Source: Laspinema palackyanum D2c (lineage in GTDB: Bacteria; Cyanobacteriota; Cyanobacteriia; Cyanobacteriales; Laspinemataceae). From it: 64,000 nt of DNA. A model generated the notes under the pieces. It was not told where the DNA came from, did no database searches, and saw nothing but the letters and a program-made list of their open reading frames with translations. Both the position numbers and the translations under genes were made by a program. Below are positions 1 through 10,124 of the stretch, in pieces. The stretch covers positions 62,001 to 126,000 of the forward strand of contig NZ_JAMXFD010000005.1 of the NCBI RefSeq assembly GCF_025370875.1. Reading direction: 5' to 3'. How positions within the stretch are numbered: position 1 is the stretch's first letter; each line of letters begins with the position of its first letter.

Positions 1-3000
1 GGGAGGTTATTGTGCCATTGGGTTTTGTTGTTGCGGTAGTCGTTGAGGTAGGCGTTTGTCCAGTCGATGAGGTGAATCAAATCTTGGGGTGAAGACTGCC
101 AGAGACTAATCTCAGAGTCTGGTTCACTCGGTTGATTTGCTAAGTTAGGGAGAATTGTAAAAGTCAAAAATTTATAGGATTCAAAAGAGACATACCACTC
201 TATAATGGCTGTTTCTTCGTTGAGGAGATTTTTAATATCTTCAAAGGTCAGGGGTTGATAGGGGGAATGACGATTAAATTCTTCCCGGAGTTGATTAAGG
301 TAGTTAGAATCCGGCTGAGAGGTTTGTTGTAGCCGTTCCTTTTCCTTGGCAATATCTTGCCGGATTTGTTGTAGCCGTAACCGAGTGGATTCCGGTATGT
401 CTGATCCATATAAGTCACGGGCTGCAATGAGTTCAGATAGGTTACGGGCTTTGCTGCGATCGGCGTATTCCAGGGCTTTATCATAGCGGTTTAATTGAAT
501 ACAAGATTCAACCATGAGTACATACGGTTTAATCCATTCTTCATTAAATTTACGTTTTGCTTCGTCCCCAGAGATAACTTCTCCGCGCAAATATTCCACT
601 GTATCAATTGCTTCGGCAAAAGCCTTGTATGCCAAGTGATAATTTTTGCTGTTCAAATAAACAATCCCTAGGTTTGATAAAACTACTGAGTGTTTTTGAG
701 GGAAAGCCAATCGAGTAAAAACTTGCAATGATTGTTGATAAAGGTTAATAACTTTTTCACTGTCATTTAGGTGTATATAAACATTGGCAAGACAGCGGAT
801 ACTTTCAGCCCATCTCTCTGGATAAGATTCGAGCCTAAATACTTCTAGGCTTCGTTCATAGTAAAATCTTGCTTCTTGTAAACAATCGGGAAGATTTTTA
901 CGTTTAAATAAATGAATATAAATATCTCCAAGAATAAGATTTACATTGCCCCAGGATATGGGGTTAACTGTGAGATTTTCTTGGACAGTTAAACTTGCTT
1001 TACCAGCTAAGATTGCTTTATTCAAATTATCATCTTCATTTCCTAAGACGCGCACTTTATATGCCTCAGCAAAGTTATGTTGTACAATGGCATATTCTAA
1101 GGGATGATTTTCCTGATCAAAAACTTCTAATGCTGATTCAATAGCAGCAATAGCTTTTTCTATATTTTCTGCATTTTCTTTTTCTCTAAACCAATTTTTG
1201 ACAGACAAGTAAAGAGAAGAAAAGTTTAAATTGCACTTAGCCCATTGCTCGGGAAAATCATGCTTATTGTAGACACTTAGAGCTGCTTGATATGCAGCAA
1301 GTGATTTTTTGTAATTGTCAAATCCATCACCTTTTGGTCGGTGGCCATAAGCTACTCCAAGACTTAATTGTACTTCTGCCCATTGTTTTGGAAATTTCTC
1401 TTTCGTATAAACAGTTAAAGCAAGCTGATTATAGGAAATAGCTTTTTCGATATCCTCACCTATGGTATCGATATTATCTGCCTTGCCGACTAGAATTATA
1501 CTGGTATTAGTATAAATTATTCCTAATGAACTTTGGATATCAGCCCATCGTTGCGGGTTATTTTCTGGGGAATACACAGTTAAAGCTGCTTCATAAGCAA
1601 TGATTGCTTGTTCTCGGTATTTTAAGTTACGGGGGTCGCTATAATAGTAATACTCACCTATAAAAAATTGAATTTCAGCCCATTGCTCAGGAACTTTTTC
1701 TAGGGTACGAATTTCCAAGGCCCCTTGATAGCAGCGAATAGCTTCACTTAAAAAACGTTGATCTTGATTCGTTACTATTTGGTCAGTATAGACAAGGCCT
1801 AAGAGCAATTTTATTTCTGCCCACTCTTCAGGGAAAGCTTCACGAGGGCGAAGTTTTAAAGACGCTTTATGGTAATCAATAGCTTTCCCTAAATTTTCGC
1901 TTTTATCCCCTTTGATTCGATTTACATAACTCCTCGCCAAATTCATTTGCAAGCTAACACACTGGTTTACCCAATAATTATAGTCGTGAGATTCTGAATC
2001 GCCATCAGAAATGACAAGCGCACTTTTACGACTGTTATAATTATCTTCAATTATCGCTTGAGAATCTAAATCAAAATAAGATTTAGCTGAATTATCTCCA
2101 GGAGGAAATACTTTTTTAATATAAATCTCTAAAGCATTTTCGTAAGCGATAATGGCTTTTTCGATATTGTCTGCTTTTTCACCTTGAATCCGGTTAATGT
2201 AGGTAAAACCTATGTTATATTGTGTGTCTGCCCAATCTTCTGGATATTTTTCAGGAGTCCGAACGATTAAAGCACTTTTATAGGCAGCGATCGCCATTTC
2301 TAAATTCTGTGCCTTTTCTCCGCTGATTCTATCGCGGTAAGCATTTCCAAGATTATTTTGGGTGATAGCCCAATCTTCAGGGTTGGCTTCATAATAACTA
2401 TTAATTTCTAAAGCCCTCTCATAAGCAGCAATCGCCATTTCCAAATTTTCCGCCTTATTTCCTTGCAGTTGTTTATAATAGATAATACCCACATCATTTT
2501 GTATGGCTGCCCAATCTTCTGGATAATTTTTGCGGGTATAGACTTCTAAGGCAGCATTGTAATAGCGGAACGCTTGGTCTAAATTTTCTGCTTTGTTTCC
2601 ACAAATGCGTTTTAGAAATATATTTCCCAATCTGTTTTGTCCGCTTGCCCAATTTTCTGGAAAGGCTTGTTTTGTGAACACTTCCAAAGCTGAGGTGTAA
2701 TGGGCGATCGCTATTTCCAAATTCTGTGATTTCTGCCCTTTTATCCGTTGGCGGTAATCACTTCCGAGATTCATTTGCACCATTGCCCACTCTTCGGGAA
2801 ATGCCTCCTGGGTAAAAACTTCCAAGGCCGCGTTGTCAAAGGCGATCGCTTTTTCCAGATTCTCTGCTTTATCGCCTTGGATGCGTTTAGAGTAAGCAAC
2901 TCCTAAATTGAGTTGAACTTTTGCCCAGTATTCAGGAAATTCTTGTTGGGTCAAGACCTCCAAGGATGCATTATAATAAGCCAGACTTATTGCTTGGTTT

Positions 3001-5840
3001 TCTGCCTTTTCTCCATGAATGCGGTGTCTGTAGGCAAGACCCAAATTTATTTGCACCGTAGCCCAATCTTTGGGATATTTTTCACAGTTATAAACTGTCA
3101 AAGCAGCATTATGATAGGATATTGCGATTTCTAAATTCTCTGCTTTTTCCCCTCGAATGCGCCTAGTATAAGTATTACCCAGATTCATTTGCAGCATTGC
3201 CCAATCTTCAGGCAAGGTTTCATGGGTATAAACTTGCAAAGCAGCATTGAAAGCAGCTATTCCTTTTTCTAAATTATCGGCTTTGTCTCCACGAATTCGG
3301 CTGAGGTAAATCAGTCCTAAGCTATTTTGGGTATATGCCCAATTTTCGGGATAGGCTTCGCGAGTCCGAATTTCCAAAGCCGCGTTGTAATAGGCGATCG
3401 CCTTTTCTAAATTATCTGCTTTATCTCCGCGAATGCGTTTTTCGTAGGCACTCCCTAAGCTATTTTGGGTATATGCCCAATTTTCGGGATAGGCTTCGCG
3501 AGTCCGAATTTCTAAAGCCGCGTTGTAATAGGCGATCGCCTTTTCTAAATTATCCGCTTTGTCTCCATGAATGCGGCTGATGTAGACATCCCCAAGACTA
3601 TCTTGAGTTCTTGCCCAATCTTCGGGATAGGCTTCGCGAGTACGAATGTCCAAAGCAGCCTTATAATAGGATATTACCTTTTCTAAATTATCTGCTTTTC
3701 CTCCATGAATGCGATTTTCGTAGGTAATTCCCAGATTATTTTGGGCTCTTGCCCAATCTTTGGGATAGGCTTCACGGGTATAGACTTCTAATGCCGCTTC
3801 ATAGTAGCGAATGGCAATTTCCAGGTTTTCCGCTTTGTCTCCTCGAATGCGCTTAAAGTAAGCATTACCCAGAGCATTCTGAGTCTTTGCCCAATCTTGG
3901 GGATAGGTTTCGCGGGAGTAAACGGTTAAGTTGTCCTGATAAATCCCAATTGCTTGCTCGATACTCTCTGCTTTTTCTATGGGATAATCATAAAGATAAA
4001 TATTGGCTAAATAATGAGATGCATTAGCCATCCATTTGATATCATTGACTTCTCGATAAAACTGGCTAGATAGCTGATAGTTTTCTATGGCTTCCTGTAT
4101 TTGCTCTATTTTTTTATAGCATAAAGCCAGCATATAATGAGAATATGCTTGGTCATTTTTCCGCTCTAACTCTCTGGCTAAAGTTAGGAATTGTTTAAAA
4201 TAGTCAATGGCTTTTTGCCATTGGTTGTTATCTTTATAAGCTTTACCGATCGCCGATAAACAGGACTGCTCAGAAATGCGATCGCCCAATTCCCGAAAAA
4301 TCTCTAACCGTCGCTGGTAAGAGGCAATAACCTGTTCATCCTGTTTCAACTGCCGATACAAATTCACCAGATAGTCTAATCCCGATAAAGCCCATTTTGT
4401 CTCATTAACTTCCACATACAACCCAACCGCTTGCTCATACCCGGAAATCGCCGCTTGCTGCTGTCTCAAATTCCGATAGCAGTCCGCCACCATATATGCA
4501 GCATTTGCTAGGTTTTGCGGCGGTTCGAGGTTTTTAGCTAAAATCAGCGCTTCTTGATAATATTCCAGGGCTTGGGTGAATTGTTGGCGATGATTATAAA
4601 GATTACCAATTCCATAAGCCAGAGAATATGCCGTGCTATCATCTCCTCTGTCTTGGATTAGCTGAAACCGTTTTTTCTGACAGTCTATCTCTTGTTCAGC
4701 TTGCTGCAATTCTCGATAGAGGTTGAGTAAATGTCCTAACCCTTTTTCTGCCCAATCTTTTGCCCCCAACTGCAAGTACAACTCCACCGCTTGTTGATAG
4801 GGGGAAATTGCTGCTTGATTTTCGCCCAAATTGCGATAACATTCCCCCAGCATATAATTATTGTTCGCGGTTTTCCAACTCTTTCCCTGGTCATCGTTTA
4901 AGGTGTTGGCGAGTTCTAAGGCAAGCTGAAACCCGGATAATGCCTCTGGATATTGTTGGCGATTAAACTGATAGATTGCTAGTTCATATAAACTGAGGTG
5001 CTGATTGACGGGTTCTCCTTGTTGCTGCCAGAAATTTGCTTGAAGTTGATAAGATTGGATGAGTTTATCGGGATGGTCTAATTGCTGGCAAATCTGAATT
5101 AACCAGGTTAAGGTTTCCTGTTGCGCTGCTGTATTTTCTAGCTGCTGGACTAAGGCTAACCGTTGTTCCAAATACTGCAATCCTTGCGATAAGTCTCCCC
5201 CCTGCCAATGACTGCATCCTAACCAGGCTAAGGCTACATTTTCTAGGGTTTGGTCTTTCAGGGTTTGGGCGGTATCCAGGGCTGAGGTGAAACAGCCGAT
5301 CGCCTCGGGGAAATCTTGCTGAGAATAGTACACTTTCCCCAATTCTACGGCTATCTCGGCGCTGGCTTTTAGGTCATCAAATTCTAACAAAACTTGGATT
5401 TGCCGTTTATAAAGGGCGACTGCTTCGGGGACTTGCTGATTTTGGAGATATCCTTGTGCCTGTTGGACTAACTGCTGCCATAGGGTCGCGGCAAACTGAT
5501 GTTGTTGCAGTTGCCGAAACAACCGATATCCCTGAAAAAATGCCGCTACTGCTTGCTCGAATTCAGCGATCGCCTGTTGAGTAAATCCCAAATAATAGTG
5601 CGCGACTGCCTCATTCGTTTGATTCCCCAACTCCCGCGCTAGATTGAGATATTCCGTCAGAGTGGCGATCGCGCTATGCCATTGTTGGTCCTGATAATAA
5701 GCAATCCCCAACTTTCCCAGAATTTCCGATTCGGCATGGCGATTATCTTGGCGAGATTCGGTGCGATCGCCTCGTTTTCTCAGTTGAATTAACTCAGACT
5801 GTAATGCCTCAATTTGCTCTTTGGGAGTTGGCGGATTCAT
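1..5840 (-). CDS. TPR-CHAT family protein, C-terminus beyond window
   Basis: The reading frame stays open on the minus strand from the ATG at 5840 to the window edge, about 1946 codons. The start has a GGAG 11 nt upstream. The first roughly 600 residues are irregular TPR-type helical repeats. They are followed by about 20 tandem units of roughly 46 residues with a consensus like LGxAYxxRIxGDKAENLEKAI plus a YP-x-x-WA-x-x-Q tail, approximately at 4000-840. The last part (about 650 to 1) reads SKARNLSELIAARDLYG and later LNEETAIIEWY, the usual linker into a CHAT (caspase HetF Associated with TPRs) domain. The catalytic His/Cys part lies outside the window. CHAT proteins are caspase-like proteases, and their TPR arrays sense or bind partners. 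The substrate here is unknown. Neighbouring repeat units at 3317-3436 and 3455-3574 are almost identical in DNA, showing recent tandem duplication. Confidence 0.85.
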   Translation of the reverse strand, partial: MNPPTPKEQIEALQSELIQLRKRGDRTESRQDNRHAESEILGKLGIAYYQDQQWHSAIATLTEYLNLARELGNQTNEAVAHYYLGFTQQAIAEFEQAVAAFFQGYRLFRQLQQHQFAATLWQQLVQQAQGYLQNQQVPEAVALYKRQIQVLLEFDDLKASAEIAVELGKVYYSQQDFPEAIGCFTSALDTAQTLKDQTLENVALAWLGCSHWQGGDLSQGLQYLEQRLALVQQLENTAAQQETLTWLIQICQQLDHPDKLIQSYQLQANFWQQQGEPVNQHLSLYELAIYQFNRQQYPEALSGFQLALELANTLNDDQGKSWKTANNNYMLGECYRNLGENQAAISPYQQAVELYLQLGAKDWAEKGLGHLLNLYRELQQAEQEIDCQKKRFQLIQDRGDDSTAYSLAYGIGNLYNHRQQFTQALEYYQEALILAKNLEPPQNLANAAYMVADCYRNLRQQQAAISGYEQAVGLYVEVNETKWALSGLDYLVNLYRQLKQDEQVIASYQRRLEIFRELGDRISEQSCLSAIGKAYKDNNQWQKAIDYFKQFLTLARELERKNDQAYSHYMLALCYKKIEQIQEAIENYQLSSQFYREVNDIKWMANASHYLANIYLYDYPIEKAESIEQAIGIYQDNLTVYSRETYPQDWAKTQNALGNAYFKRIRGDKAENLEIAIRYYEAALEVYTREAYPKDWARAQNNLGITYENRIHGGKADNLEKVISYYKAALDIRTREAYPEDWARTQDSLGDVYISRIHGDKADNLEKAIAYYNAALEIRTREAYPENWAYTQNSLGSAYEKRIRGDKADNLEKAIAYYNAALEIRTREAYPENWAYTQNSLGLIYLSRIRGDKADNLEKGIAAFNAALQVYTHETLPEDWAMLQMNLGNTYTRRIRGEKAENLEIAISYHNAALTVYNCEKYPKDWATVQINLGLAYRHRIHGEKAENQAISLAYYNASLEVLTQQEFPEYWAKVQLNLGVAYSKRIQGDKAENLEKAIAFDNAALEVFTQEAFPEEWAMVQMNLGSDYRQRIKGQKSQNLEIAIAHYTSALEVFTKQAFPENWASGQNRLGNIFLKRICGNKAENLDQAFRYYNAALEVYTRKNYPEDWAAIQNDVGIIYYKQLQGNKAENLEMAIAAYERALEINSYYEANPEDWAITQNNLGNAYRDRISGEKAQNLEMAIAAYKSALIVRTPEKYPEDWADTQYNIGFTYINRIQGEKADNIEKAIIAYENALEIYIKKVFPPGDNSAKSYFDLDSQAIIEDNYNSRKSALVISDGDSESHDYNYWVNQCVSLQMNLARSYVNRIKGDKSENLGKAIDYHKASLKLRPREAFPEEWAEIKLLLGLVYTDQIVTNQDQRFLSEAIRCYQGALEIRTLEKVPEQWAEIQFFIGEYYYYSDPRNLKYREQAIIAYEAALTVYSPENNPQRWADIQSSLGIIYTNTSIILVGKADNIDTIGEDIEKAISYNQLALTVYTKEKFPKQWAEVQLSLGVAYGHRPKGDGFDNYKKSLAAYQAALSVYNKHDFPEQWAKCNLNFSSLYLSVKNWFREKENAENIEKAIAAIESALEVFDQENHPLEYAIVQHNFAEAYKVRVLGNEDDNLNKAILAGKASLTVQENLTVNPISWGNVNLILGDIYIHLFKRKNLPDCLQEARFYYERSLEVFRLESYPERWAESIRCLANVYIHLNDSEKVINLYQQSLQVFTRLAFPQKHSVVLSNLGIVYLNSKNYHLAYKAFAEAIDTVEYLRGEVISGDEAKRKFNEEWIKPYVLMVESCIQLNRYDKALEYADRSKARNLSELIAARDLYGSDIPESTRLRLQQIRQDIAKEKERLQQTSQPDSNYLNQLREEFNRHSPYQPLTFEDIKNLLNEETAIIEWYVSFESYKFLTFTILPNLANQPSEPDSEISLWQSSPQDLIHLIDWTNAYLNDYRNNKTQWHNNL

Positions 5841-5992
5841 GGCCCCATGCTCTCCAGTTACAGTGGTCGGATTGTAGCACAATTGCAAGGGTTTGTCTAG
5901 GGCCAATCCAGCTTTTTCTGGAGTAGGGGTTGAGAAACCGGGTTTCTTGCTTAAATTGAGGACAATTACTGAGATCTTGCACCATTCTCAAC

Positions 5993-6122
5993 ACCGGCGG
6001 GGGATAAATCCCCCGCCTAATAGCTAAAGTCGGTTAAAAACCGACTGCAAGTCTTATCCCGTGGTGTTGTCAGTCGGTTTCAACCGACTTTAGCTGTTAG
6101 GCGGGGGATTTATCCCTGGGTG
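5993..6122. repeat. Interspersed palindromic element, family A copy 1
   Basis: This nested palindrome of about 130 bp lies in the 345-bp gap upstream of the TPR-CHAT gene. The outer arms are GGCGGGGGATAAATCCCCC on the left and GGCGGGGGATTTATCC on the right. The inner arms are TAGCTAAAGTCGGTT...AACCGACT and AGTCGGTTTCAACCGACTTT, followed by AGCTGTTAGGC. The core AGTCTTATCCCGTGGTGTT is shared with copy 3 at 63003. The rest of this gap contains only a GAAACCGGGTTTC short repeat near 5935 and no gene that I can support. Confidence 0.85.
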
Positions 6123-6185
6123 TTGCTTAAGAACGCCAATTGGCTTTTTATAAGTGTGCAATAAGTCTAATATGAAATCTTCATC

Positions 6186-6404
6186 TTATCCTAAAAATTC
6201 AAGAGCTTGCTGGCGGCTGACAAGCGGGGTTTCTTTGGCTTCATCCATTGCTTTATTGAGGCAATAGTCTTCGATATTTTCTGTCATGGTTTCGAGGGAA
6301 GGATTGTCTTGAGGGAGAATTTGCCTCCACAAATCAATGGGAACAACGACAGCGGTTAGCTTGCCCTCGGAATCGGTGATATATCCAACTTCTTGGGGAT
6401 TCAT
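6186..6404 (-). CDS. Small antitoxin-like protein (Phd/YefM-type N-terminus)
   Basis: This encodes 72 residues, with the ATG preceded by AAGGAGA at 8 nt, a strong ribosome binding site. The N-terminal half reads as a short beta-rich stretch, GYITDSEGKLTAVVVPIDLW, resembling the DNA-binding portion of cyanobacterial Phd/YefM-type antitoxins. The C-terminal half is acidic and probably helical. No RelE, Doc or PIN toxin-like reading frame is adjacent on either side, so it would be an orphan. The family assignment rests on sequence resemblance only and could be wrong. It may be one of the many solitary cyanobacterial antitoxin-like proteins. Confidence 0.6.
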   Translation of the reverse strand: MNPQEVGYITDSEGKLTAVVVPIDLWRQILPQDNPSLETMTENIEDYCLNKAMDEAKETPLVSRQQALEFLG

Positions 6405-6682
6405 TCTTTTTATGTCTCCTTGGTTTCCAATAGTGAAAATCCAATTTATATTGAAGGTTCTGCGCTTATGATTTTACCACAATCAAGGGCATTTGCATCG
6501 TCTATGGAAACTTGCGCTTAATTTGATTGGATATGTAGGCAGGACTTCGGCAGGTTTTGAGAATTTAAACTCAATGTAGAGGCGATCGCGCGAATCGCCT
6601 CTACATTGAGGGGTTAATATACCTCTGGCAAGATTCTAATCTAGGATGCAAAATCTGGCGCAGAAATCCGGTTTCTTATCTT

Positions 6683-7234
6683 CTAAGAATTGGAGGGTTC
6701 TAAACGAATCTCACCGGCGTTGGTGGATGTGCGATAGACCCAGGTTTGGTCTTCGTGAGAGATGACCACTCGCCAGCCTTCTACTAGCATTTCCACACAA
6801 CCCTCGTTGGGGTCGGGGAGTCCTAAGCAGTTATTGGGCCAGGTTTTGCGTTCTTCGTCCTGGATCTCCAGTTGATTTTTCGGGAGGTGCGATCGCGCGG
6901 AGGCATCTTCCATTACTGCCTCGAATACCTCCGGTGGCAGGTTCCCGCTATAAATATATTGATCCTCTAACCGAATCTCTTCGGCTTCTAAGGAGGTTCG
7001 ATACACCCACTTGTGTCCGTTCTCTTGATTTTCGATGACGACTCGCCACCCTTCTACTTTGGCGAGGCTGCATAATTCGTCCGGTTCGGCGATGCCGAGG
7101 CAGCCATTCGGCCAAGTGTGCTTTTCAGCTTGGACGATTTGGAGTTGGTAGGGGGAAACTCCGGTCTGTTCTGAGGCGGCTTCTTTGACCGCTGTTTTTA
7201 CGGAATCGGTTAATGTTATAAGAGTTTGGTTCAT
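6683..7234 (-). CDS. Hypothetical protein with internally duplicated WPNxCLG domain
   Basis: This encodes 183 residues and consists of two copies of one domain of about 85 residues (roughly 8-91 and 98-180). Each copy begins with a short amphipathic helix. It continues with a QL-x-I strand, a TWPN-x-CLG motif (residues 40-47 and 131-138), a second Cys ten residues later (C55, C146), VEGWRVVI, and finally WVYRTS and EIRLE. I do not recognise a named family. The conserved Cys pair and Trp in each half suggest a small fold stabilised by disulfide or metal, but that is inference. No signal peptide is visible. The gene stands alone, with GAGG just upstream of the ATG. Confidence 0.75.
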   Translation of the reverse strand: MNQTLITLTDSVKTAVKEAASEQTGVSPYQLQIVQAEKHTWPNGCLGIAEPDELCSLAKVEGWRVVIENQENGHKWVYRTSLEAEEIRLEDQYIYSGNLPPEVFEAVMEDASARSHLPKNQLEIQDEERKTWPNNCLGLPDPNEGCVEMLVEGWRVVISHEDQTWVYRTSTNAGEIRLEPSNS

Positions 7235-7403
7235 GGTTAACCTCTGATGGAGTTGGATCTTTAAATTGGGTAGCCTTTGATCCCCATGTTAGAAGTGAAT
7301 TTTGAAAACCAGGTGAAAATTCGCAGGAATTCGGCTTTTTTATGTCTTTAGGTATAGGTTACCTTCCCTAGGTTGCGCTAATTTATACTCCCCTAGAATT
7401 CAG

Positions 7404-7476
7404 AAAAAGCCCCAGTTTTGGAGGGGATGGGGTTTTTCCTAATTAAAAAGCCGAGGGTGATTTTTCTCGGCTTTTT
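7404..7476. terminator. Two adjacent stem-loops downstream of the DUF2949 gene
   Basis: AAAAAGCCGAG (7445-7455) and CTCGGCTTTTT (7466-7476) form a perfect 11-bp stem flanked by A and T runs, so it could terminate in both directions. A second imperfect stem, AAAAAGCCCC with GGGGTTTTT, occupies 7404-7436. Both lie between the 3' end of the DUF2949 gene and the 5' end of the duplicated-domain gene. The rest of 7235-7576 shows nothing else recognisable. Confidence 0.75.
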
Positions 7477-7576
7477 GGGTATTTATTTTTTTGTTCAATG
7501 AGACGTAAAACCACATAAAATCGGGTTCATTCATCCCTAAATTATCCTCCTTCTGATTTTATTGAGGACTACCCGT

Positions 7577-7804
7577 TCAGGTAGTGGTGGGGGTGGTTTC
7601 TTGCCAATCAAAAATTCGCTCTAGTTGGTCGATGGTGACAAATCCATACTGCCAGAGCACCATCGGTAAGGTGCTGTAGTCTAGTTCGCGACTATGTAGG
7701 CCAAAAGTCCCGCAAATCCGCTCGGCGAAGGCGATCGACGCGGTGGAAATGGCGAGTTCTTCTTGGAGAAATCGGATAAATTGAGAATAGGTTGCCGGGG
7801 CCAT
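7577..7804 (-). CDS. DUF2949 family protein
   Basis: This encodes 75 residues from the ATG at 7804 (MAPATYSQFIRFLQEEL). An ATG at 7837 is also in frame, but AGGAGGTGAT lies about 7 nt upstream of 7804, a near-perfect ribosome binding site, which decides the start. The body contains LPMVLWQYGFVTIDQLERIF, the hallmark of DUF2949, a small cyanobacteria-restricted family of unknown function. It is probably soluble and helical. It is transcribed alone, with strong terminator hairpins downstream. The family call is based on the conserved block; the function is unknown. Confidence 0.8.
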   Translation of the reverse strand: MAPATYSQFIRFLQEELAISTASIAFAERICGTFGLHSRELDYSTLPMVLWQYGFVTIDQLERIFDWQETTPTTT

Positions 7805-8013
7805 AAGAACTATCACCTCCTCTGTTATTCCTCCCAATTGTGATTGGAAACTGTTTGAGATGGGGTAGCGGAGTAGCTACTTTGCCATCTGTCCATTCTG
7901 GAATGCGATCGCCCATAAAAACATCAGCCCAGATTGCCGCAGATTTTATGACGACTTATTACTAATGCAGCATATCTAGCTGACAATGACATCCGAAAAT
8001 TTACCGAATTAGC

Positions 8014-8043
8014 GTCATAAGGCGGTAAGTTCCACCTTATGAC
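8014..8043. other. Stem-loop downstream of guaA
   Basis: GTCATAAGG (8014-8022) pairs with CCTTATGAC (8035-8043) around a short loop, in the 345-bp gap between the DUF2949 start and the guaA stop. There is no U-tract, so it may stabilise the guaA mRNA 3' end rather than terminate it. The rest of 7805-8149 shows no gene. Confidence 0.5.
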
Positions 8044-8149
8044 AGTCTAGTTTTTGTCTGATTTGAGTTCTCTACATCAGGGGGAGACTCAACCGGGGTG
8101 GTCTCGCCCTCTTAAAAACTCCGAACCGCATAACTCAGCTTTAAGTAGT

Positions 8150-9784
8150 TTATTCCCACTCGATAGTTCCAGGCGGTTTGGAGGTGATGTCATAAACCAC
8201 CCGATTCACCCCGCGCACTTCATTGACAATGCGGTTAGAAATCGTTTCCAATAAGTCGTAAGGAACGCGAGACCAATCTGCAGTCATGCCATCTTCACTG
8301 GACACTAAGCGCAACACGATGGGATAAGCATAAGTCCGTTGGTCCCCCATGACTCCCACACTGCGGATGGGTAACAAGACGGCAAATGCTTGCCAAAAAT
8401 CATGGTAGAGTCCCTGGCGATTAATTTCCTGACGGACCACATAATCGGCATCTCGCAGGATATCTAACCGTTCTGCGGTGACTTCTCCGAGGATGCGAAT
8501 CGCTAACCCAGGACCGGGGAAGGGGTGACGTTGGACAATTTCCTCGGGTAACCCAATCGATCGCCCGACTTTGCGAACTTCATCTTTAAACAGTTTCCGC
8601 AGGGGTTCCACCAATTTAAAACAGAGGTCGTCCGGTAACCCCCCAACGTTGTGATGACTCTTGATTTTCACCGCTACCCGTTGACCCGGTTGGGAGGGAA
8701 TGCTGGTATCTGCGGACTCAATCACGTCAGGGTAAAGAGTGCCTTGGGCGAGAAAATCAAAGGGCCCCAGACGTTTGGATTCTTCTTCAAACACCCGGAT
8801 GAACTCATGTCCAATCCGTTTGCGCTTTTCTTCGGGGTCGGTAATGCCTTCAATTTGCGCCAGGAAGCGATCGCGCGCATTGACATAGGCAACCGGAATA
8901 TGAAACTGTTCATGAAACAGCTTGACTAAGCGTTCTGGTTCATATTTCCGCATGAACCCTTGATCGATGAACATACAGGTCAGTTGGTCCCCGATCGCCT
9001 TGTGCAACAGGAACGCTAAGGTCGAGGAATCCACCCCACCAGATAACGCCAATAATACCCGACGGTCCCCGACTTGAGCCCGAATGTCTTTAATCGATTC
9101 TTCGACAAAGGTGGCCGTCGTCCAGGTGGGTTGGCATTCGCAAATATGATAAACAAAATTGCGAATCAGGGGCATTCCCCCTTGGGAATGGACCACTTCC
9201 GGATGAAACTGCACGCCATATAATTGCTTCTCGTGGTTAGCAATGGCGGCACATTCGGTATTCTCGGTGTGCGCCAGTCGTTCAAACCCTTCTGGCATCC
9301 GCAGTACCGAGTCACCATGACTCATCCACATGGTGGACCCTTCGTCTACGTTGGTGAGCAAATCCGTGGGGTCGTCAATGTACAACGATGCTTTACCATA
9401 TTCTGCGCGTTCGGCCCGGGCCACATGGCCCCCAAGCTGCTGCACCATCAGTTGCATTCCATAGCAGACACCGAGGACCGGGATACCTAGCTGCCAAATT
9501 TCCGGGTCACACAGGGGAGCCCCTTCATCGTAAACGGAATTGGGTCCCCCGGATAAGATAATCCCTTTGGGATTGAGTTTTCGTAAAGTGGCCGCGTCAG
9601 TGCGATGGGACAGAACCTCAGAATAAACCTGGGTTTCACGAATCCGACGGGCAATTAGTTCGGAATACTGAGAGCCAAAGTCTAAAATCAGAATGGTCTC
9701 GCGGTCAATCAATGGGCGATCGCGTTGGTCTTCGACAGACTCACTAATTGGACTTTGTGGAGTTGGTGTTTGGGTAGTCGTCAC
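8150..9784 (-). CDS. guaA: GMP synthase (glutamine-hydrolysing)
   Basis: This 544-residue cytosolic enzyme converts XMP, ATP and glutamine to GMP, the last step of guanylate synthesis. The N-terminal class I glutamine amidotransferase domain carries ILDFGSQYS, the nucleophile C107 in GVCYGMQ, and the catalytic pair H194/E196 in FHPEV. The ATP pyrophosphatase domain has the P-loop SGGVDSS at 248-254. The C-terminal dimerisation domain ends in the typical KPPGTIEWE. Length and domain order are standard, apart from a roughly 25-residue N-terminal extension rich in Thr, Pro and Ser. It is monocistronic here. Confidence 0.97.
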   Translation of the reverse strand: MTTTQTPTPQSPISESVEDQRDRPLIDRETILILDFGSQYSELIARRIRETQVYSEVLSHRTDAATLRKLNPKGIILSGGPNSVYDEGAPLCDPEIWQLGIPVLGVCYGMQLMVQQLGGHVARAERAEYGKASLYIDDPTDLLTNVDEGSTMWMSHGDSVLRMPEGFERLAHTENTECAAIANHEKQLYGVQFHPEVVHSQGGMPLIRNFVYHICECQPTWTTATFVEESIKDIRAQVGDRRVLLALSGGVDSSTLAFLLHKAIGDQLTCMFIDQGFMRKYEPERLVKLFHEQFHIPVAYVNARDRFLAQIEGITDPEEKRKRIGHEFIRVFEEESKRLGPFDFLAQGTLYPDVIESADTSIPSQPGQRVAVKIKSHHNVGGLPDDLCFKLVEPLRKLFKDEVRKVGRSIGLPEEIVQRHPFPGPGLAIRILGEVTAERLDILRDADYVVRQEINRQGLYHDFWQAFAVLLPIRSVGVMGDQRTYAYPIVLRLVSSEDGMTADWSRVPYDLLETISNRIVNEVRGVNRVVYDITSKPPGTIEWE

Positions 9785-9999
9785 GGGTCAATCCTAATGG
9801 GTTGGGTGGTAGGCGGAAAATTTATGAACTCAGGACTTACTCAGAAGAAAGCAGAACTCTAACGATTGGGTCATCCCCTGAAAAATATCCTCGGGTGGTA
9901 AGTCCTGAAATTGGAGGGTTAAAGTTAATTTTACATCTTCTATTTGCTTTTTTTTTACTGAAAAATTTAGGATCGGGTGGCGGTTTAAACTACCGTCGG

Positions 10000-10120
10000 T
10001 TGGTCGGTTGTCCGGGTGTGGGGATGTTGGTCGGTTGTCCGGGTATGGGGATGTTGGTCGGTTGTCCGGGTATGGGGATGTTGGTCGGTTGTCCGGGTAT
10101 GGGGATGTTGGTCGGTTGCC
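10000..10120. repeat. 27-bp minisatellite
   Basis: There are four complete tandem units of 27 bp beginning TTGGTCGGTTGTCCGGGTAT (10000-10026, 10027-10053, 10054-10080, 10081-10107) and a truncated fifth unit. Units 2-4 are identical and unit 1 differs by one base. The array abuts palindromic element A copy 2. A reading frame across it would give MLVGCPGMG repeats, but it has no ribosome binding site or family resemblance, so I treat it as non-coding. The remainder of 9785-10272 has no gene. Confidence 0.9.
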
Positions 10121-10124
10121 GGAT

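Noticed and set aside
10000-10120. Possible CRISPR-like array
   Set aside because: The units are head-to-tail with no unique spacers.
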